Of a stretch of 64,000 bases of DNA, positions 7,016 through 16,153 are shown in pieces. A program made the position numbers and the translations under genes. This DNA is from Anaerolinea sp. (GTDB taxonomy: Bacteria; Chloroflexota; Anaerolineae; Anaerolineales; Villigracilaceae), in the NCBI GenBank assembly GCA_020723805.1, contig DYID01000001.1, positions 78,711 to 142,710 on the forward strand. Direction: 5' to 3'. The stretch's first letter is position 1. Every line of letters starts with the position of its first letter. The notes beneath the pieces were generated by a model. The model searched no databases, was not told the origin of the DNA, and worked only from the letters and a program-made list of their open reading frames with translations.

Positions 7016-10000
7016 ATGGCAGGTCAATGGATTAGAAATTTTCTCTCCCCTCCAAAAACGCTGGAAGGGGAGAGTGCGCATTTGGGGCGAATCATCCATT
7101 TGGTCACGTTATGGGGCATTCCCATCCTGCTGTTGGTTATTGTCTTTCGGTTATTGGGGGGTGAAAGCCTTCTCAGCGATGTGAGTCTGTATGCGGGCTT
7201 CATGCTGGCGATGTTTTTGATTGGGCGGCTGGCGCTCAAGCGGGGATACGTCCGTTGGGCAGGGCTGGCGTTGACCTTTCTGGTGTGGACCGGTTTTACG
7301 GTCCTGGTCTGGTACTCTCATGAATTGGAAGGGATTGGCATCATCGGTTTCCTGACCATTGCCTTGGTGGCTGGCTTTCTCTTCGGCAGTGCCGAAGCCC
7401 TGTTCTTCTTAATAGTGAGCCTCGCGGTGATTTGGGAATTTGCCTACGCCGATGCCAGTGTCTTGAGTCTTGCCGCCGCCACCGGACTCAATCCTTCTGC
7501 GTATGCTTTCAATCTTTCGCTCAGTTTTCTGCTGACATGGCTCCTGCTCCATTTTCTGATTCGCACGTTGCAAAAGTCGCTTGCCGAAGGCGAAAAAGAA
7601 ATTCACCGCAGCCGGCAGGTTGAAGCCGCTCTTCAACAGCAAGCCGCCTATCTCAATGCTCTGCATGAGACCACCCTCGGCATTGTCAATCGCCTCGAAC
7701 TGCGCCCCCTGCTCGAATCCATCCTGGCGCGGGCATGTGAACTGGCTGACACCCGTCATGCGCTGATCGAACTTGTGACCCCGGATAAATCCGCCCTGCG
7801 GCTGGAACTGGGGCTGGGCATCCCTGAACCGTTTGTGGGGCATCTTACCTACAAGGGCGAAGGACTCACCGGGCGCGTGTGGGAAAGCGGCGAGACGCAA
7901 TTCATCAACGATTATTCGCATTGGGAACACCGCGATCCCGAAGTGGACGGAAGGTTCTATGCCATTGTCGGACTGCCGCTGAAATCCGGCGAAGAAGTCA
8001 TCGGCGTTCTGGCGCTGTTGTATGAAAAAGAAGATCAGCGCTTTCACAGTGAACTGGTGACTTTGCTCGAGCGTTTTGCCTCGCTTGCCTCGGTGGCGAT
8101 TCAAAACGCCCGTCTGTATGAAGCGGCGCAAAAAGAACTCGAGGAACGGCGGCAGGCGCAGAATGCCCTGCTCGAAAGCGAGGAAAAATTCCGCAAAATC
8201 TTTCACGCCAGCCCCATCGCCATCTGCATCACCACCTTCGACGAGGGGCGTCTGTTGGAAGCAAATTACGCCTACTGGGATATGACCGGTCTCGACCCAG
8301 CCGCCTCGCTGGGAAAGACCGCGGATGAATTGAAACTTTGGAGCACGCCCGAAGCGCGCGCAAAATTCCTCGAAGAACTCAAACGCAAAGGCTCGCTCTA
8401 CAACCCCGACGATTCCTTCTACGACGAACAGGGCAACCTCAAACAGGTCATCAGCTTCTACGAACGGGTGCGCATCGGCGGCGAAGACCGCATCATCTCC
8501 ATGTTCTACGACATGAGCGAACAGAAGAAGACGATGGAAGCGCTGCGTCAGAGCGAAGCCCGCTTGCGCATCCTGCTCGAAGCCTTCCCGGATATGATTT
8601 TGGAAATCTCGCGCGAGGGCATCATCAAGAACATGGTCCCGCCAAAGGGAATGGAAGCGCCCATGCCGCCCGATATGTTCGTGGGCAGGCGGCTGGAGGA
8701 AGTGCTGTCCGAATCGGCGGCGGCGCAGGCGCTTTTTGCCATCGAACGCGCCCTGGCGACCGGTCAGATGCATGCCTTCGAGTTCGAACAAAAAATGAGG
8801 GACGATTATCGCGTTCTCGAAGCCCGCGTCGTGCCGGTCTTCAAGGATACAGCCTCGGTGATGCTCCGCGATGTGACCCAGCAAAAGTGGATCGAAGCCG
8901 AGCGCGAACAACTCATCAATGAACTCGAAGAAAAGAACTTTGAATCCGAATCCCTGCGTGCCAGCCTGGCAAGCATCGTCGGAACCTTCGAATTCTCCGA
9001 AATCGTCCAGCGCATCCTCGACCAAATTCAACTGGTGGTTCCCTACGACAGCGCCTCCATCTGGCGGCTGGAGGGGAAAAAACAAATCCTCATCGGCAGC
9101 CGCGGCTTGCCGCCCGAACTTCCCCAAGACCTGGAATTCGAAATTGACGAACAAAACCACGCCGCCCCCATCTTTCGCGGCGAACTGCCCTACCTCATCA
9201 GCCGCGACGTGCAGGCGGAATTTCCGCGTTTCCGCCAGGAGCCGCACAACTACATCCACTCTTGGCTGGGCGTCCCTCTCAAAGTACGCGGCAGAGTCAT
9301 CGGTTTGATTGCGCTGGACGGCAAACAAAGAGGTCAATTCGACGAACATCATGCCCGCCTTGCCGTTACCTTTGCCGACCAGGTGGCGATTGCCCTCGAA
9401 AACGCCCAACTCTTCTCCAGTCTGCAAGCCGAATTGGAAGAGCGTAAGCGCCTTATCCGTGAACTCGAACTGAAAAACATCGAATCCGAAACCCTGCGCG
9501 AAAGCGCCGCCATTGTCGTCGCAACGCTCGAACAAAACGAAGCCGTTGACCGCATCCTCGAGCAACTCGAACGCGTCATCCCCTACGACAGCGCCTCCGT
9601 TCAACTCATCAATGGCAATATGCTCGAGATTGTCCGAGAACGGGGCTTCACGCTGGGCGATAATCCCGCCGAGCGCATCTTCGCAATCAATGAAAGGGAA
9701 GTGTCTTATCCGGTTCTGATCGGACGTGCGCCATATGTCCTCTTCGACGACGTGCAAACGGTGACTAACGCCTTTGCCCTCTCGCCGCATAGCCGCATCC
9801 GCGCCTGGATGGCGGTTCCACTCAAAGTCAAAGACCGCATCATCGGCATCATCGCGCTCGACGGCTATCAGCCTGGCAAATTTAACGAAAGACATGCCCA
9901 ACTGGCAGTGACCTATGCCAGCCAGGTGGCAATTGCCCTCGAAAACGCCCGCCTCTACTCGGACCTGCAGGCTGAACTTGCCCTGCGGCAGCGCCTCATC

Positions 10001-10741
10001 TCGGAGTTGGAAGCCAAAAACGCCGAACTTGAACGCTTCACCTACACCGTCTCCCATGACCTGAAATCGCCCCTCTTCACCATCCGCGGTTTTCTTGGCT
10101 ACCTCGAGCAGGACGCGCTGGCGGGCAACATCGAGCGTATGCGCTCCGACATTGCCCGTATCGTCGCCGCCACAGACAAAATGCACCAGTTATTGAACGA
10201 TCTGCTCGAACTCTCGCGCATCGGGCGGGTGATGAACGAACCACAGGCAATCCCCTTCGAAGAACTGGTGCGCGAAGCGGTGACGCTCGTGCAGGGACGC
10301 CTCATGGAGCGCGGCACCGCCGTTCACATTGACGCCAATCTGCCGCTCGTGTTTGGCGACCGTCCCCGCCTGATTGAGGTGATCCAAAACCTGGTGGACA
10401 ACGCCGCCAAATTCATGGGCGACCAGCCGCAGCCGCGCATCGAAATCGGCTGCGCCGGCGAAGAGGATGGCAAACCCATCTTCTATGTGCGCGACAACGG
10501 CATCGGCATCCCTCCCGAACACCACGAACGCATCTTCGGCTTGTTCAACAAACTCGACGCCAGCGGCGAAGGGACGGGCGTGGGCTTGGCGCTTGTGAAG
10601 CGCATTGTCGAGGTTCACGGCGGCAGAATCTGGGTCGAGAGCGAACCGGGCAAAGGGTCAACCTTTTACTTTACCTTAGCGGCAGGCAAGCCGGAACAGT
10701 CCGCCGCGCCGCCCGGGGCAGCGGAAGGAAAAGGCGTATGA
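7016..10741 (+). CDS. Membrane-bound multi-sensor hybrid-less histidine kinase
   Basis: The protein has 1241 residues. About six hydrophobic segments fill residues 25-180. A first GAF domain (about 215-365), two PAS domains (about 385-500 and 505-625), and two further GAF domains (about 640-790 and 815-980) follow. The HisKA dimerisation helix carries His1014 in VSHDLKSP. The HATPase domain shows an N box (QNLVDNAAKF), a G1 box (RDNGIGIP) and a G2 box (GTGVGLALV). It is therefore a sensor kinase that autophosphorylates on His. There is no receiver or DNA-binding domain. GAF2 and GAF3 are similar to each other (VIPYDSAS, VPLKVKxRIIGxIALDG), pointing to internal duplication. The stop overlaps the start of the next kinase (ATGA). 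The signal sensed is unknown. Confidence 0.93.
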   Translation: MAGQWIRNFLSPPKTLEGESAHLGRIIHLVTLWGIPILLLVIVFRLLGGESLLSDVSLYAGFMLAMFLIGRLALKRGYVRWAGLALTFLVWTGFTVLVWYSHELEGIGIIGFLTIALVAGFLFGSAEALFFLIVSLAVIWEFAYADASVLSLAAATGLNPSAYAFNLSLSFLLTWLLLHFLIRTLQKSLAEGEKEIHRSRQVEAALQQQAAYLNALHETTLGIVNRLELRPLLESILARACELADTRHALIELVTPDKSALRLELGLGIPEPFVGHLTYKGEGLTGRVWESGETQFINDYSHWEHRDPEVDGRFYAIVGLPLKSGEEVIGVLALLYEKEDQRFHSELVTLLERFASLASVAIQNARLYEAAQKELEERRQAQNALLESEEKFRKIFHASPIAICITTFDEGRLLEANYAYWDMTGLDPAASLGKTADELKLWSTPEARAKFLEELKRKGSLYNPDDSFYDEQGNLKQVISFYERVRIGGEDRIISMFYDMSEQKKTMEALRQSEARLRILLEAFPDMILEISREGIIKNMVPPKGMEAPMPPDMFVGRRLEEVLSESAAAQALFAIERALATGQMHAFEFEQKMRDDYRVLEARVVPVFKDTASVMLRDVTQQKWIEAEREQLINELEEKNFESESLRASLASIVGTFEFSEIVQRILDQIQLVVPYDSASIWRLEGKKQILIGSRGLPPELPQDLEFEIDEQNHAAPIFRGELPYLISRDVQAEFPRFRQEPHNYIHSWLGVPLKVRGRVIGLIALDGKQRGQFDEHHARLAVTFADQVAIALENAQLFSSLQAELEERKRLIRELELKNIESETLRESAAIVVATLEQNEAVDRILEQLERVIPYDSASVQLINGNMLEIVRERGFTLGDNPAERIFAINEREVSYPVLIGRAPYVLFDDVQTVTNAFALSPHSRIRAWMAVPLKVKDRIIGIIALDGYQPGKFNERHAQLAVTYASQVAIALENARLYSDLQAELALRQRLISELEAKNAELERFTYTVSHDLKSPLFTIRGFLGYLEQDALAGNIERMRSDIARIVAATDKMHQLLNDLLELSRIGRVMNEPQAIPFEELVREAVTLVQGRLMERGTAVHIDANLPLVFGDRPRLIEVIQNLVDNAAKFMGDQPQPRIEIGCAGEEDGKPIFYVRDNGIGIPPEHHERIFGLFNKLDASGEGTGVGLALVKRIVEVHGGRIWVESEPGKGSTFYFTLAAGKPEQSAAPPGAAEGKGV

Positions 10742-13095
10742 ACAAACCGCCCTCCACACAGGAAACAAACGAATTCCCATTGAGCGAACTTTATGGTGAT
10801 AGCGACATCGTCTTCAAACTTTTTCGCCAATTTATCGTTCTTGTTCTTATTGGGCTGACTGGCGGCGCAATGATTGCGCTTGCAACCCGAAAAGAATTTT
10901 TATTCGCCGCCATCATGGCGCTTGCCATCCTGCCGGTGCTCGCCTCCTTCCGCCTCGTCCAGAAAAAGAAGTTCGAAACCGCCGCCGTTTTTTTGGCGAT
11001 TCTGCTCGCATTGCTCAACACCGTTGTTTCCACCAAGGACGGCGGAATTTTTCGCATCAACAACCTGGCGTTCCCTGCCATTCTCATCATTGCCAGCCTG
11101 GTGACAAGTCGTCGCACGTTCTTCCTTCTGACGTTTTTTACCATTCTGTGCATTGCCTGGCTTTCATTTGGAGAAGCATTGGGCTGGTATCCAGCGGCTT
11201 CTCTCCCGCACAATCCATGGGACAATTTTCTTTCCGCCTCGCTCATCATTGGATTGACTGCTGTCATGGCGCAGCGCCTGACAGGCGGAGTGTTCCATAG
11301 TCACCTGCAATTGCAAAAAGAAGTTGCTGAACGCCGCCGCGTAGAAGAGACCCTGCGTCAGCGCGAATCCATGCTCGAAGCCGTTACCTTTGCCGCCGAA
11401 CAAATCCTCCGTTCGCCGGATTGGCGCGCCGGCATGAATCAGGTACTCGAACGGCTGGGCAGGGTGTTCCACGCCTCGCACGCCTACTTGTTTGAATTCC
11501 ACGCCGGACCGAACGGCGAGATGCTGAGCTCGATGCGCTACGAGTGGGTGGCGCCCGGTCAAAAATCGGACATGGACAACCCCGCCTACCAAAACCTCAA
11601 AGGAGACGAGCCGGAATTCCAGGAGTATTACGAAATTCTGGCGCAGGGCGAACCGTACGTTGGCAGCGCATCCCGCCTTCCCGAAGCAGGACGTGCCTGG
11701 CTCAACCGCATGGGACTCAACGCCCTGCTCGAAATGCGGATTCTGGTAAACGGCAAACCCTGGGGAACTCTCGGCTTCGACGATGCCGTGACCGAACGCG
11801 AATGGAGCGGTGTGGAAGTGGATGTCATCAAAATTGCCGCCAATGTGCTGGGCGCCGCCATTCAGCGTCAATTGAATGAAGAGGCGCTGAAAAGGGAACT
11901 TGATGCACGTTCGGCGCTTGCCGCCCTCAATGACCGCTACTCCCGCGACCTCGAACAGGAACTGGCGGAACGCCGCCGCCTCGAACGCGAACTTGAGGAA
12001 CAGCGCGACTTTGCCCTCCAAATCATCAACAACCTCGGTCAGGGGCTTACCGTAACGAATGCCGACGGGGCATTCGAACTCGTCAACCCTGCCTATGCCC
12101 GCCTGATCGGCTACGAACCGCACGAACTCCTCGGCAAAAGCCCGCCCCAATTCACCTTCACTGAAAGCCTGCAGGACCTCGAACATGCCTTTGCCCAGCG
12201 CCGCGAGGGATTGATTACCACCTATGAAAGCCTGCTCCGCCACAAAAGCGGCAAACTCGTTCCCGTCCTCATCACCGGCGCGCCGCGTTTCAAAGACGGC
12301 AAATTTGCCGGCTCCATCTCCTCCATCACCGACCTGACCGAAATCAAATGGGCGCAGGAAGAACGCGAAAGGCTCATTGCCGAACTTTCCGCCAAGAACG
12401 CCGAACTGGAACAATTTACCTACACCGTCTCTCACGACTTGAAATCGCCTCTTGTCACCATCAGCGGCTTCCTCGGCTACCTCGAACAGGACGCCTTCGC
12501 CGGCGACGCCGCACGACTGAAAAAGGACATCCAGCGCATCAACGAAGCGGTTTACAAAATGCAAAAACTGCTCAACGAACTCCTCGAACTCTCGCGCATC
12601 GGAAGGCTGATGAACGCTCCCGAAACCGTTCCCTTTATCGAAATGGTTCAGGAAGCCATCAACCTTGTCCAGGGCAGGCTCGACGAGGGAGGCGTGAGCG
12701 TCTTCATCCAGCCTGATCTGCCGTGGGTTCATGGCGACCGGGCGCGCCTCATTGCAGTTCTGCAAAACCTGCTCGACAACGCCGCCAAGTACATGGGCAG
12801 TCAGCCGCAGCCGCGCATCGAAATCGGCTGCAGGGGCGAGGAAAACGGCAAAGCCATCTTCTACGTGCGCGATAACGGCATCGGCATCTCTTCTCAACAC
12901 CATGACCGTATTTTCGGCTTGTTCAACAAACTGGATGCCCAAAGCGAAGGCACAGGGGTGGGACTGGCTCTCGTGAAGCGCATTGTCGAGGTTCACGGAG
13001 GCAGGATCTGGGTCGAGAGCGAAGCGGGACGAGGCTCCACCTTTCTCTTCACCCTTCCCTCTGCGCAAACGCCTCCCGCCGGACCTCCAGCCTGA
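10738..13095 (+). CDS. Membrane-bound PAS/GAF histidine kinase
   Basis: This 785-residue kinase is translationally coupled to the preceding one (ATGA overlap at 10738-10741). Hydrophobic segments fill residues 25-180. A GAF-like domain (about 215-385), a coiled linker, a PAS domain (about 425-540; FELVNPAYARLIGYEPHELLG), HisKA with His566 in VSHDLKSP, and HATPase (QNLLDNAAKYM, RDNGIGIS, GTGVGLALV) follow. The kinase core is nearly identical in layout to that of the first kinase, so the pair probably arose by duplication with different sensor parts. No response regulator is adjacent. The nearest lone receiver protein is at 24469 on the other strand, and any partnership is speculative. Confidence 0.92.
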   Translation: MNKPPSTQETNEFPLSELYGDSDIVFKLFRQFIVLVLIGLTGGAMIALATRKEFLFAAIMALAILPVLASFRLVQKKKFETAAVFLAILLALLNTVVSTKDGGIFRINNLAFPAILIIASLVTSRRTFFLLTFFTILCIAWLSFGEALGWYPAASLPHNPWDNFLSASLIIGLTAVMAQRLTGGVFHSHLQLQKEVAERRRVEETLRQRESMLEAVTFAAEQILRSPDWRAGMNQVLERLGRVFHASHAYLFEFHAGPNGEMLSSMRYEWVAPGQKSDMDNPAYQNLKGDEPEFQEYYEILAQGEPYVGSASRLPEAGRAWLNRMGLNALLEMRILVNGKPWGTLGFDDAVTEREWSGVEVDVIKIAANVLGAAIQRQLNEEALKRELDARSALAALNDRYSRDLEQELAERRRLERELEEQRDFALQIINNLGQGLTVTNADGAFELVNPAYARLIGYEPHELLGKSPPQFTFTESLQDLEHAFAQRREGLITTYESLLRHKSGKLVPVLITGAPRFKDGKFAGSISSITDLTEIKWAQEERERLIAELSAKNAELEQFTYTVSHDLKSPLVTISGFLGYLEQDAFAGDAARLKKDIQRINEAVYKMQKLLNELLELSRIGRLMNAPETVPFIEMVQEAINLVQGRLDEGGVSVFIQPDLPWVHGDRARLIAVLQNLLDNAAKYMGSQPQPRIEIGCRGEENGKAIFYVRDNGIGISSQHHDRIFGLFNKLDAQSEGTGVGLALVKRIVEVHGGRIWVESEAGRGSTFLFTLPSAQTPPAGPPA

Positions 13096-13101
13096 TTCCG
13101 T

Positions 13102-13107
13102 TATAAT
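13102..13107 (+). promoter_or_regulatory. Putative -10 box (TATAAT)
   Basis: TATAAT lies 30 bp before the gene at 13137, in the short gap after the kinase stop. A Shine-Dalgarno GAGGAG follows at a normal distance. The three-gene unit therefore probably has its own promoter. Confidence 0.45.
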
Positions 13108-13136
13108 AGCCTCATCTCAACCCGAGGAGAACTTGC

Positions 13137-14042
13137 ATGAAAAGAGCCGTCAGCATCAGCATCGGATCGTCCAAACGCAACAAAGCAGTGACGGTGGAAC
13201 TGTTGGGCGAAAAAGTCAGCATCGAACGCATTGGCACCGACGGTGACATGGAAGCCGCCGCCCTGAAATACAAGGAACTCGATGGAACGGTGGATGCCTT
13301 TGGCGTGGGCGGCGCAGACCTGGGCGCCCTGATAGACGGCAAATTCTATCCCTTCCATTCCGTCCAGCCGATGGTGCGCTTCGTGAAGAAGACCCCGCTG
13401 GTGGATGGCGGTGGCTTGAAGAACACACTCGAAAACCGCGCCCCTGCCTTCCTCGATAAAACCATCGGCGATTACATCCGCCAGCGCGGACGCAAAGTCT
13501 TCGTCACCCTCGGCGTGGACCGCTGGGGGCTGTCCAAATCCTTTGTCGAGGCGGGCTACGAGGTTGTGTTTGGCGACCTGATGTTTGCCCTGGGCGTGCC
13601 CATTCCCATCCGCACCATGAACGGACTGCGCACGCTGGCAAAGATCATGATTCCCATCGTCACGCGCTTCCCGTTCGAGTGGCTGTACCCGACCGGCGAA
13701 AAACAGGAGGAGCGCATCCCCAAATATGAAAAATACTATCGCTGGGCAACCGTGATCGCCGGCGATTGTCACTACATCAAACGCCACATGCCGGAAGACA
13801 TGCAGGGCAAGGTGATCGTCACCAACACCACCACGCCCGAAGACGTGGAACTTTTCAGGAAGTGCGGGGTGAAATACCTTGTCACCACCACGCCCGTGCT
13901 GGATGGACGTTCCTTCGGCACCAACATGATGGAAGCCGCGCTGGTGGCAGTCTCAGGCAAGGGACGTCCCCTTACCTGGGCGGAATACGATGAATTGCTC
14001 GACAAACTCGGCTTCGAGCCGCAGTTACAGGAACTCAATTAA
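13137..14042 (+). CDS. Conserved protein of unknown function (often labelled quinate 5-dehydrogenase)
   Basis: The protein has 301 residues with a good GAGGAG site 7 bp upstream. It is soluble, without a signal peptide. It opens with KRAVSISIGSSKRNK and has a GVGGADLGALIDGKFYPF segment, a DGGGLKNTLE motif at about residue 87-96, and a later GDLMFALGVPIPI stretch. I recall relatives in Chloroflexota and Bacillota databases named quinate 5-dehydrogenase, but I see no Rossmann GxGxxG motif typical of shikimate/quinate dehydrogenases, so I would not trust that name. It is followed by a MobA-like transferase and a PAP2 phosphatase, with a 183-bp gap holding a palindromic repeat. The function is unknown; involvement in lipid or sugar-phosphate metabolism is conceivable from context only. 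Confidence 0.6.
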   Translation: MKRAVSISIGSSKRNKAVTVELLGEKVSIERIGTDGDMEAAALKYKELDGTVDAFGVGGADLGALIDGKFYPFHSVQPMVRFVKKTPLVDGGGLKNTLENRAPAFLDKTIGDYIRQRGRKVFVTLGVDRWGLSKSFVEAGYEVVFGDLMFALGVPIPIRTMNGLRTLAKIMIPIVTRFPFEWLYPTGEKQEERIPKYEKYYRWATVIAGDCHYIKRHMPEDMQGKVIVTNTTTPEDVELFRKCGVKYLVTTTPVLDGRSFGTNMMEAALVAVSGKGRPLTWAEYDELLDKLGFEPQLQELN

Positions 14043-14126
14043 CTCACCTTACGCAGTTCCTTTGTAGCGCGACATTTATGTCGCCTGAAAACGCGAGATG
14101 AATCTCGCGCTACCGCGTAACATCAG
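14042..14126. repeat. Palindromic double-hairpin repeat, copy 2
   Basis: It is nearly identical to copy 1 and in the same orientation, beginning within the stop codon of the preceding gene. The internal gcgacatttatgtcgc hairpin is perfectly kept. Confidence 0.85.
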
Positions 14127-14135
14127 TCAATTAAT

Positions 14136-14213
14136 TTAACGATTTGCGATTTTCGATTGACGATTGGGTTTACAACCGCACAATCCGAAATCGTAAATCT
14201 ACAATCGTAAATC
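14136..14213. repeat. Heptamer array (ACGATTT family and its complement)
   Basis: Units of acgattt, gcgattt, tcgattg and acgattg are followed by complementary units (atcgtaaatctacaatcgtaaat). The array could fold back on itself. It lies immediately before the Shine-Dalgarno site of the transferase gene. Confidence 0.7.
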
Positions 14214-14225
14214 CCAGGAGATTTT

Positions 14226-15128
14226 ATGGACGCACTCGTACTCGCAGGCGGAATTCCCCAGCCCGACGACCCCTTATATGCCTATTCCAACGGCGACTCC
14301 AAAGCGCTGATTGATGTGGCTGGCAAGCCCATGGTGCAATGGGTGTTGGATGCCTTAGGCGACGCCCGGCACGTGGACAATGTCATCGTGATCGGGCTTT
14401 CTCCCAAAAGCGGAGTGACCTGCAAAAAGCCCCTGCACTTCGTCTCCAACCAGGGACGCATGCTCGCCAACATTGTGGCAGGCGTGAACAAGGCGCTCGA
14501 ACTGAACAAGAAGAACAAATATGTCATCGTCGCCTCCTCCGATATTCCCGCCCTCAAACCCGAAATGGTGGACTGGCTGGTGGAAACCGCCATGCAGACG
14601 AAAGACGACTTATATTACGGAGTCTGCACGCGCGAAGTGATGGAAGCCCGCTACCCCGGCTCCAAGCGCACCTACACCCGTCTCAAGGATGCGGAACTGT
14701 GCGGCGCCGACATCAACATCACCCACGTGCGCATGGCGACCGAACACCTCGATATGTGGGAATCCCTGATTGGCAGCCGCAAGAGTCCGCTTCGCCAAGC
14801 CAGCCTCATTGGTTTCGGCACGCTGTTCAAACTGCTGACCCGTCAACTCACGCTTGAGGAGGCGGTGCGCCGCGTCTGTGAACGGATTGGCATCAAAGGG
14901 CGCGCCATTGTCTGGGAACATGCCGAAGCCTGCATGGACGTGGACAAGCCCCATCAACTGGAAATCCTGCGTGAAGACCTTGCCGCCCAACAGCGGAAAG
15001 CCTCTGCCAAGGCAGTGGCACGCCGCAAAGCCGCCCCTGCTGCTGAACCTGTAAAGAAGGCGAAGCCTGCTCCGAAAAAAGCCGCGCCTGTCAAACCTGC
15101 GCTGAAAGCGAAGCCCAAGAAACAATGA
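14226..15128 (+). CDS. MobA-like NTP transferase with basic C-terminal tail
   Basis: The protein has 300 residues and an AGGAG site 6 bp before the ATG. The N terminus has the nucleotidyltransferase signature LVLAGG (residues 4-9). A conserved Lys follows in SKALIDVAGKPMVQWVLDAL, where the usual family form is K-x-L-x-x-x-x-G-x-P-m. The metal-binding Asp is probably in VASSDIPAL, in place of the common GDxP. The last 40 residues are a low-complexity Lys/Ala/Pro tail of the type also seen in the zinc-ribbon protein at 28040. Members transfer NMP to sugar phosphates, CDP-alcohol precursors or molybdopterin. The following PAP2 phosphatase overlaps by ATGA, which favours a lipid or polyol-phosphate pathway. 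The exact substrate is unknown. Confidence 0.75.
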   Translation: MDALVLAGGIPQPDDPLYAYSNGDSKALIDVAGKPMVQWVLDALGDARHVDNVIVIGLSPKSGVTCKKPLHFVSNQGRMLANIVAGVNKALELNKKNKYVIVASSDIPALKPEMVDWLVETAMQTKDDLYYGVCTREVMEARYPGSKRTYTRLKDAELCGADINITHVRMATEHLDMWESLIGSRKSPLRQASLIGFGTLFKLLTRQLTLEEAVRRVCERIGIKGRAIVWEHAEACMDVDKPHQLEILREDLAAQQRKASAKAVARRKAAPAAEPVKKAKPAPKKAAPVKPALKAKPKKQ

Positions 15129-15685
15129 AACTGCGTTCCATCCTCGAACTGGATGCACGCCTCTCCGACAAAATGCGCGTGGCTGAGAAGCCAGGCGCAT
15201 TGCGTTCATTGGCGGTGTTCTTCGCCCACTCCGGCGACTCGTGGTTCTGGGGCGCGGCGCTGATTCTGCTGTGGTTCTTCAGCAATTCATTTTGGAGACA
15301 ATGGGAAGTGGTGGAGTTTGCCGCCATCAGCGTGCTGGCGGCTCTGGTGATGGCGATCAAATTCCTCGTGCGGAGGAGGCGTCCCGAAGGAGAATGGGGA
15401 GGCATCTACCGCAACACCGATCCGCACTCCTTTCCCTCCGGTCACGCGGCGCGGGCGTTTCTGATTGCCGTCATCGGCGCGGCGCTGGGTCCTGCCTGGC
15501 TCGGCATCCTGCTTTGGGTCTGGGCGCCGCTCGTCGCGCTGGCGCGTGTGGCGATGGGCGTCCACTACCTTTCGGATGTGGTGGCGGGCGCCGTGCTGGG
15601 CGTGGTCGTTGCTGCGGCGGGTTTGCAAATCTACGAAGGGGTGTTTGCCGCGCTCACTGCCTGGCTGGGCTTCCCGCTCTGGTAG
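15125..15685 (+). CDS. PAP2-family membrane phosphatase
   Basis: The 186-residue integral membrane protein has about five transmembrane helices. The three phosphatase motifs are present: KFLVRRRRP (about 79-87), PSGH (104-107) and RVAMGVHYLSD with R141, H147 and D151. These correspond to the K-x6-RP, PSGH and SR-x5-H-x3-D signatures, although Ala replaces the usual Ser before R141. The enzymes dephosphorylate lipid phosphates such as phosphatidate, undecaprenyl pyrophosphate or phosphatidylglycerophosphate. It is translationally coupled to the upstream MobA-like transferase. Its stop lies only 3 bp from the end of the convergent DinB-like gene, and no terminator is visible between them. The substrate cannot be told from sequence. 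Confidence 0.9.
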   Translation: MKLRSILELDARLSDKMRVAEKPGALRSLAVFFAHSGDSWFWGAALILLWFFSNSFWRQWEVVEFAAISVLAALVMAIKFLVRRRRPEGEWGGIYRNTDPHSFPSGHAARAFLIAVIGAALGPAWLGILLWVWAPLVALARVAMGVHYLSDVVAGAVLGVVVAAAGLQIYEGVFAALTAWLGFPLW

Positions 15686-15688
15686 CGA

Positions 15689-16153
15689 TTACCCGCTCTG
15701 TCTGACCGCTTTCAAGTGTTCCTCGATGTGCGCCAAAGCGCGCTCCACCCATCTCTGCAGGGTGAAGCCGCTTCCCAGCGTGGCATGACGCGACTCCCGC
15801 GACCAAGCCTCCGCCGGCAATTTTCGCAGCATCTCGGTCAACGCTTCCACCTCCGCCACAAAATTATCCAGCATCTCCCGCAGCGGCTCGCCGGCGTCGT
15901 AATGCTCAGCCATATAAGCGTCGCCGTCGAAGTTGGGGAACTCCGGATTCTCCTCCTCCACCGTGCGGCGGGCGCGCAAACCGTACACCAACCTCTGCAC
16001 ATCGCGCGTGTGGGCGGCAATCTGATGGACGTTCCAGCCGCCGTCAATCGGCGCGAACGGGTCGGTAACCGCCAGGCAGGCATCGCGGAACTCCGCCGCC
16101 GCATTCGTCAGCCGTTCCAACAACTTCGTGCGATATTCCGTCAACTCTTTCAT
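15689..16153 (-). CDS. DinB-like/DUF664-type protein
   Basis: This 154-residue, mostly helical, soluble protein has the pattern of the DinB/YfiT four-helix-bundle superfamily. There is a His in GGWNVHQIAAHTRD after the first helix and a second His pair in the last helix (LAHIEEHLKAV). These could bind a divalent metal in a three-His site. Members act as thiol-dependent transferases (bacillithiol or mycothiol type) or have unknown activity. It overlaps the SDR gene upstream by 4 bp (ATGA on the minus strand), so both are likely in one transcript with the M23 peptidase. The precise role is unknown. Confidence 0.75.
   Translation of the reverse strand: MKELTEYRTKLLERLTNAAAEFRDACLAVTDPFAPIDGGWNVHQIAAHTRDVQRLVYGLRARRTVEEENPEFPNFDGDAYMAEHYDAGEPLREMLDNFVAEVEALTEMLRKLPAEAWSRESRHATLGSGFTLQRWVERALAHIEEHLKAVRQSG

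Noticed and set aside
7409-10186. A 925-codon open frame on the minus strand opposite the first histidine kinase
   Set aside because: The plus-strand kinase has all conserved domains; the antisense frame shows no motif and arises from GC-rich codon bias.
13137-14042. Naming the 301-residue protein quinate 5-dehydrogenase
   Set aside because: No Rossmann glycine motif of that dehydrogenase family is seen; the label appears to be a database convention.
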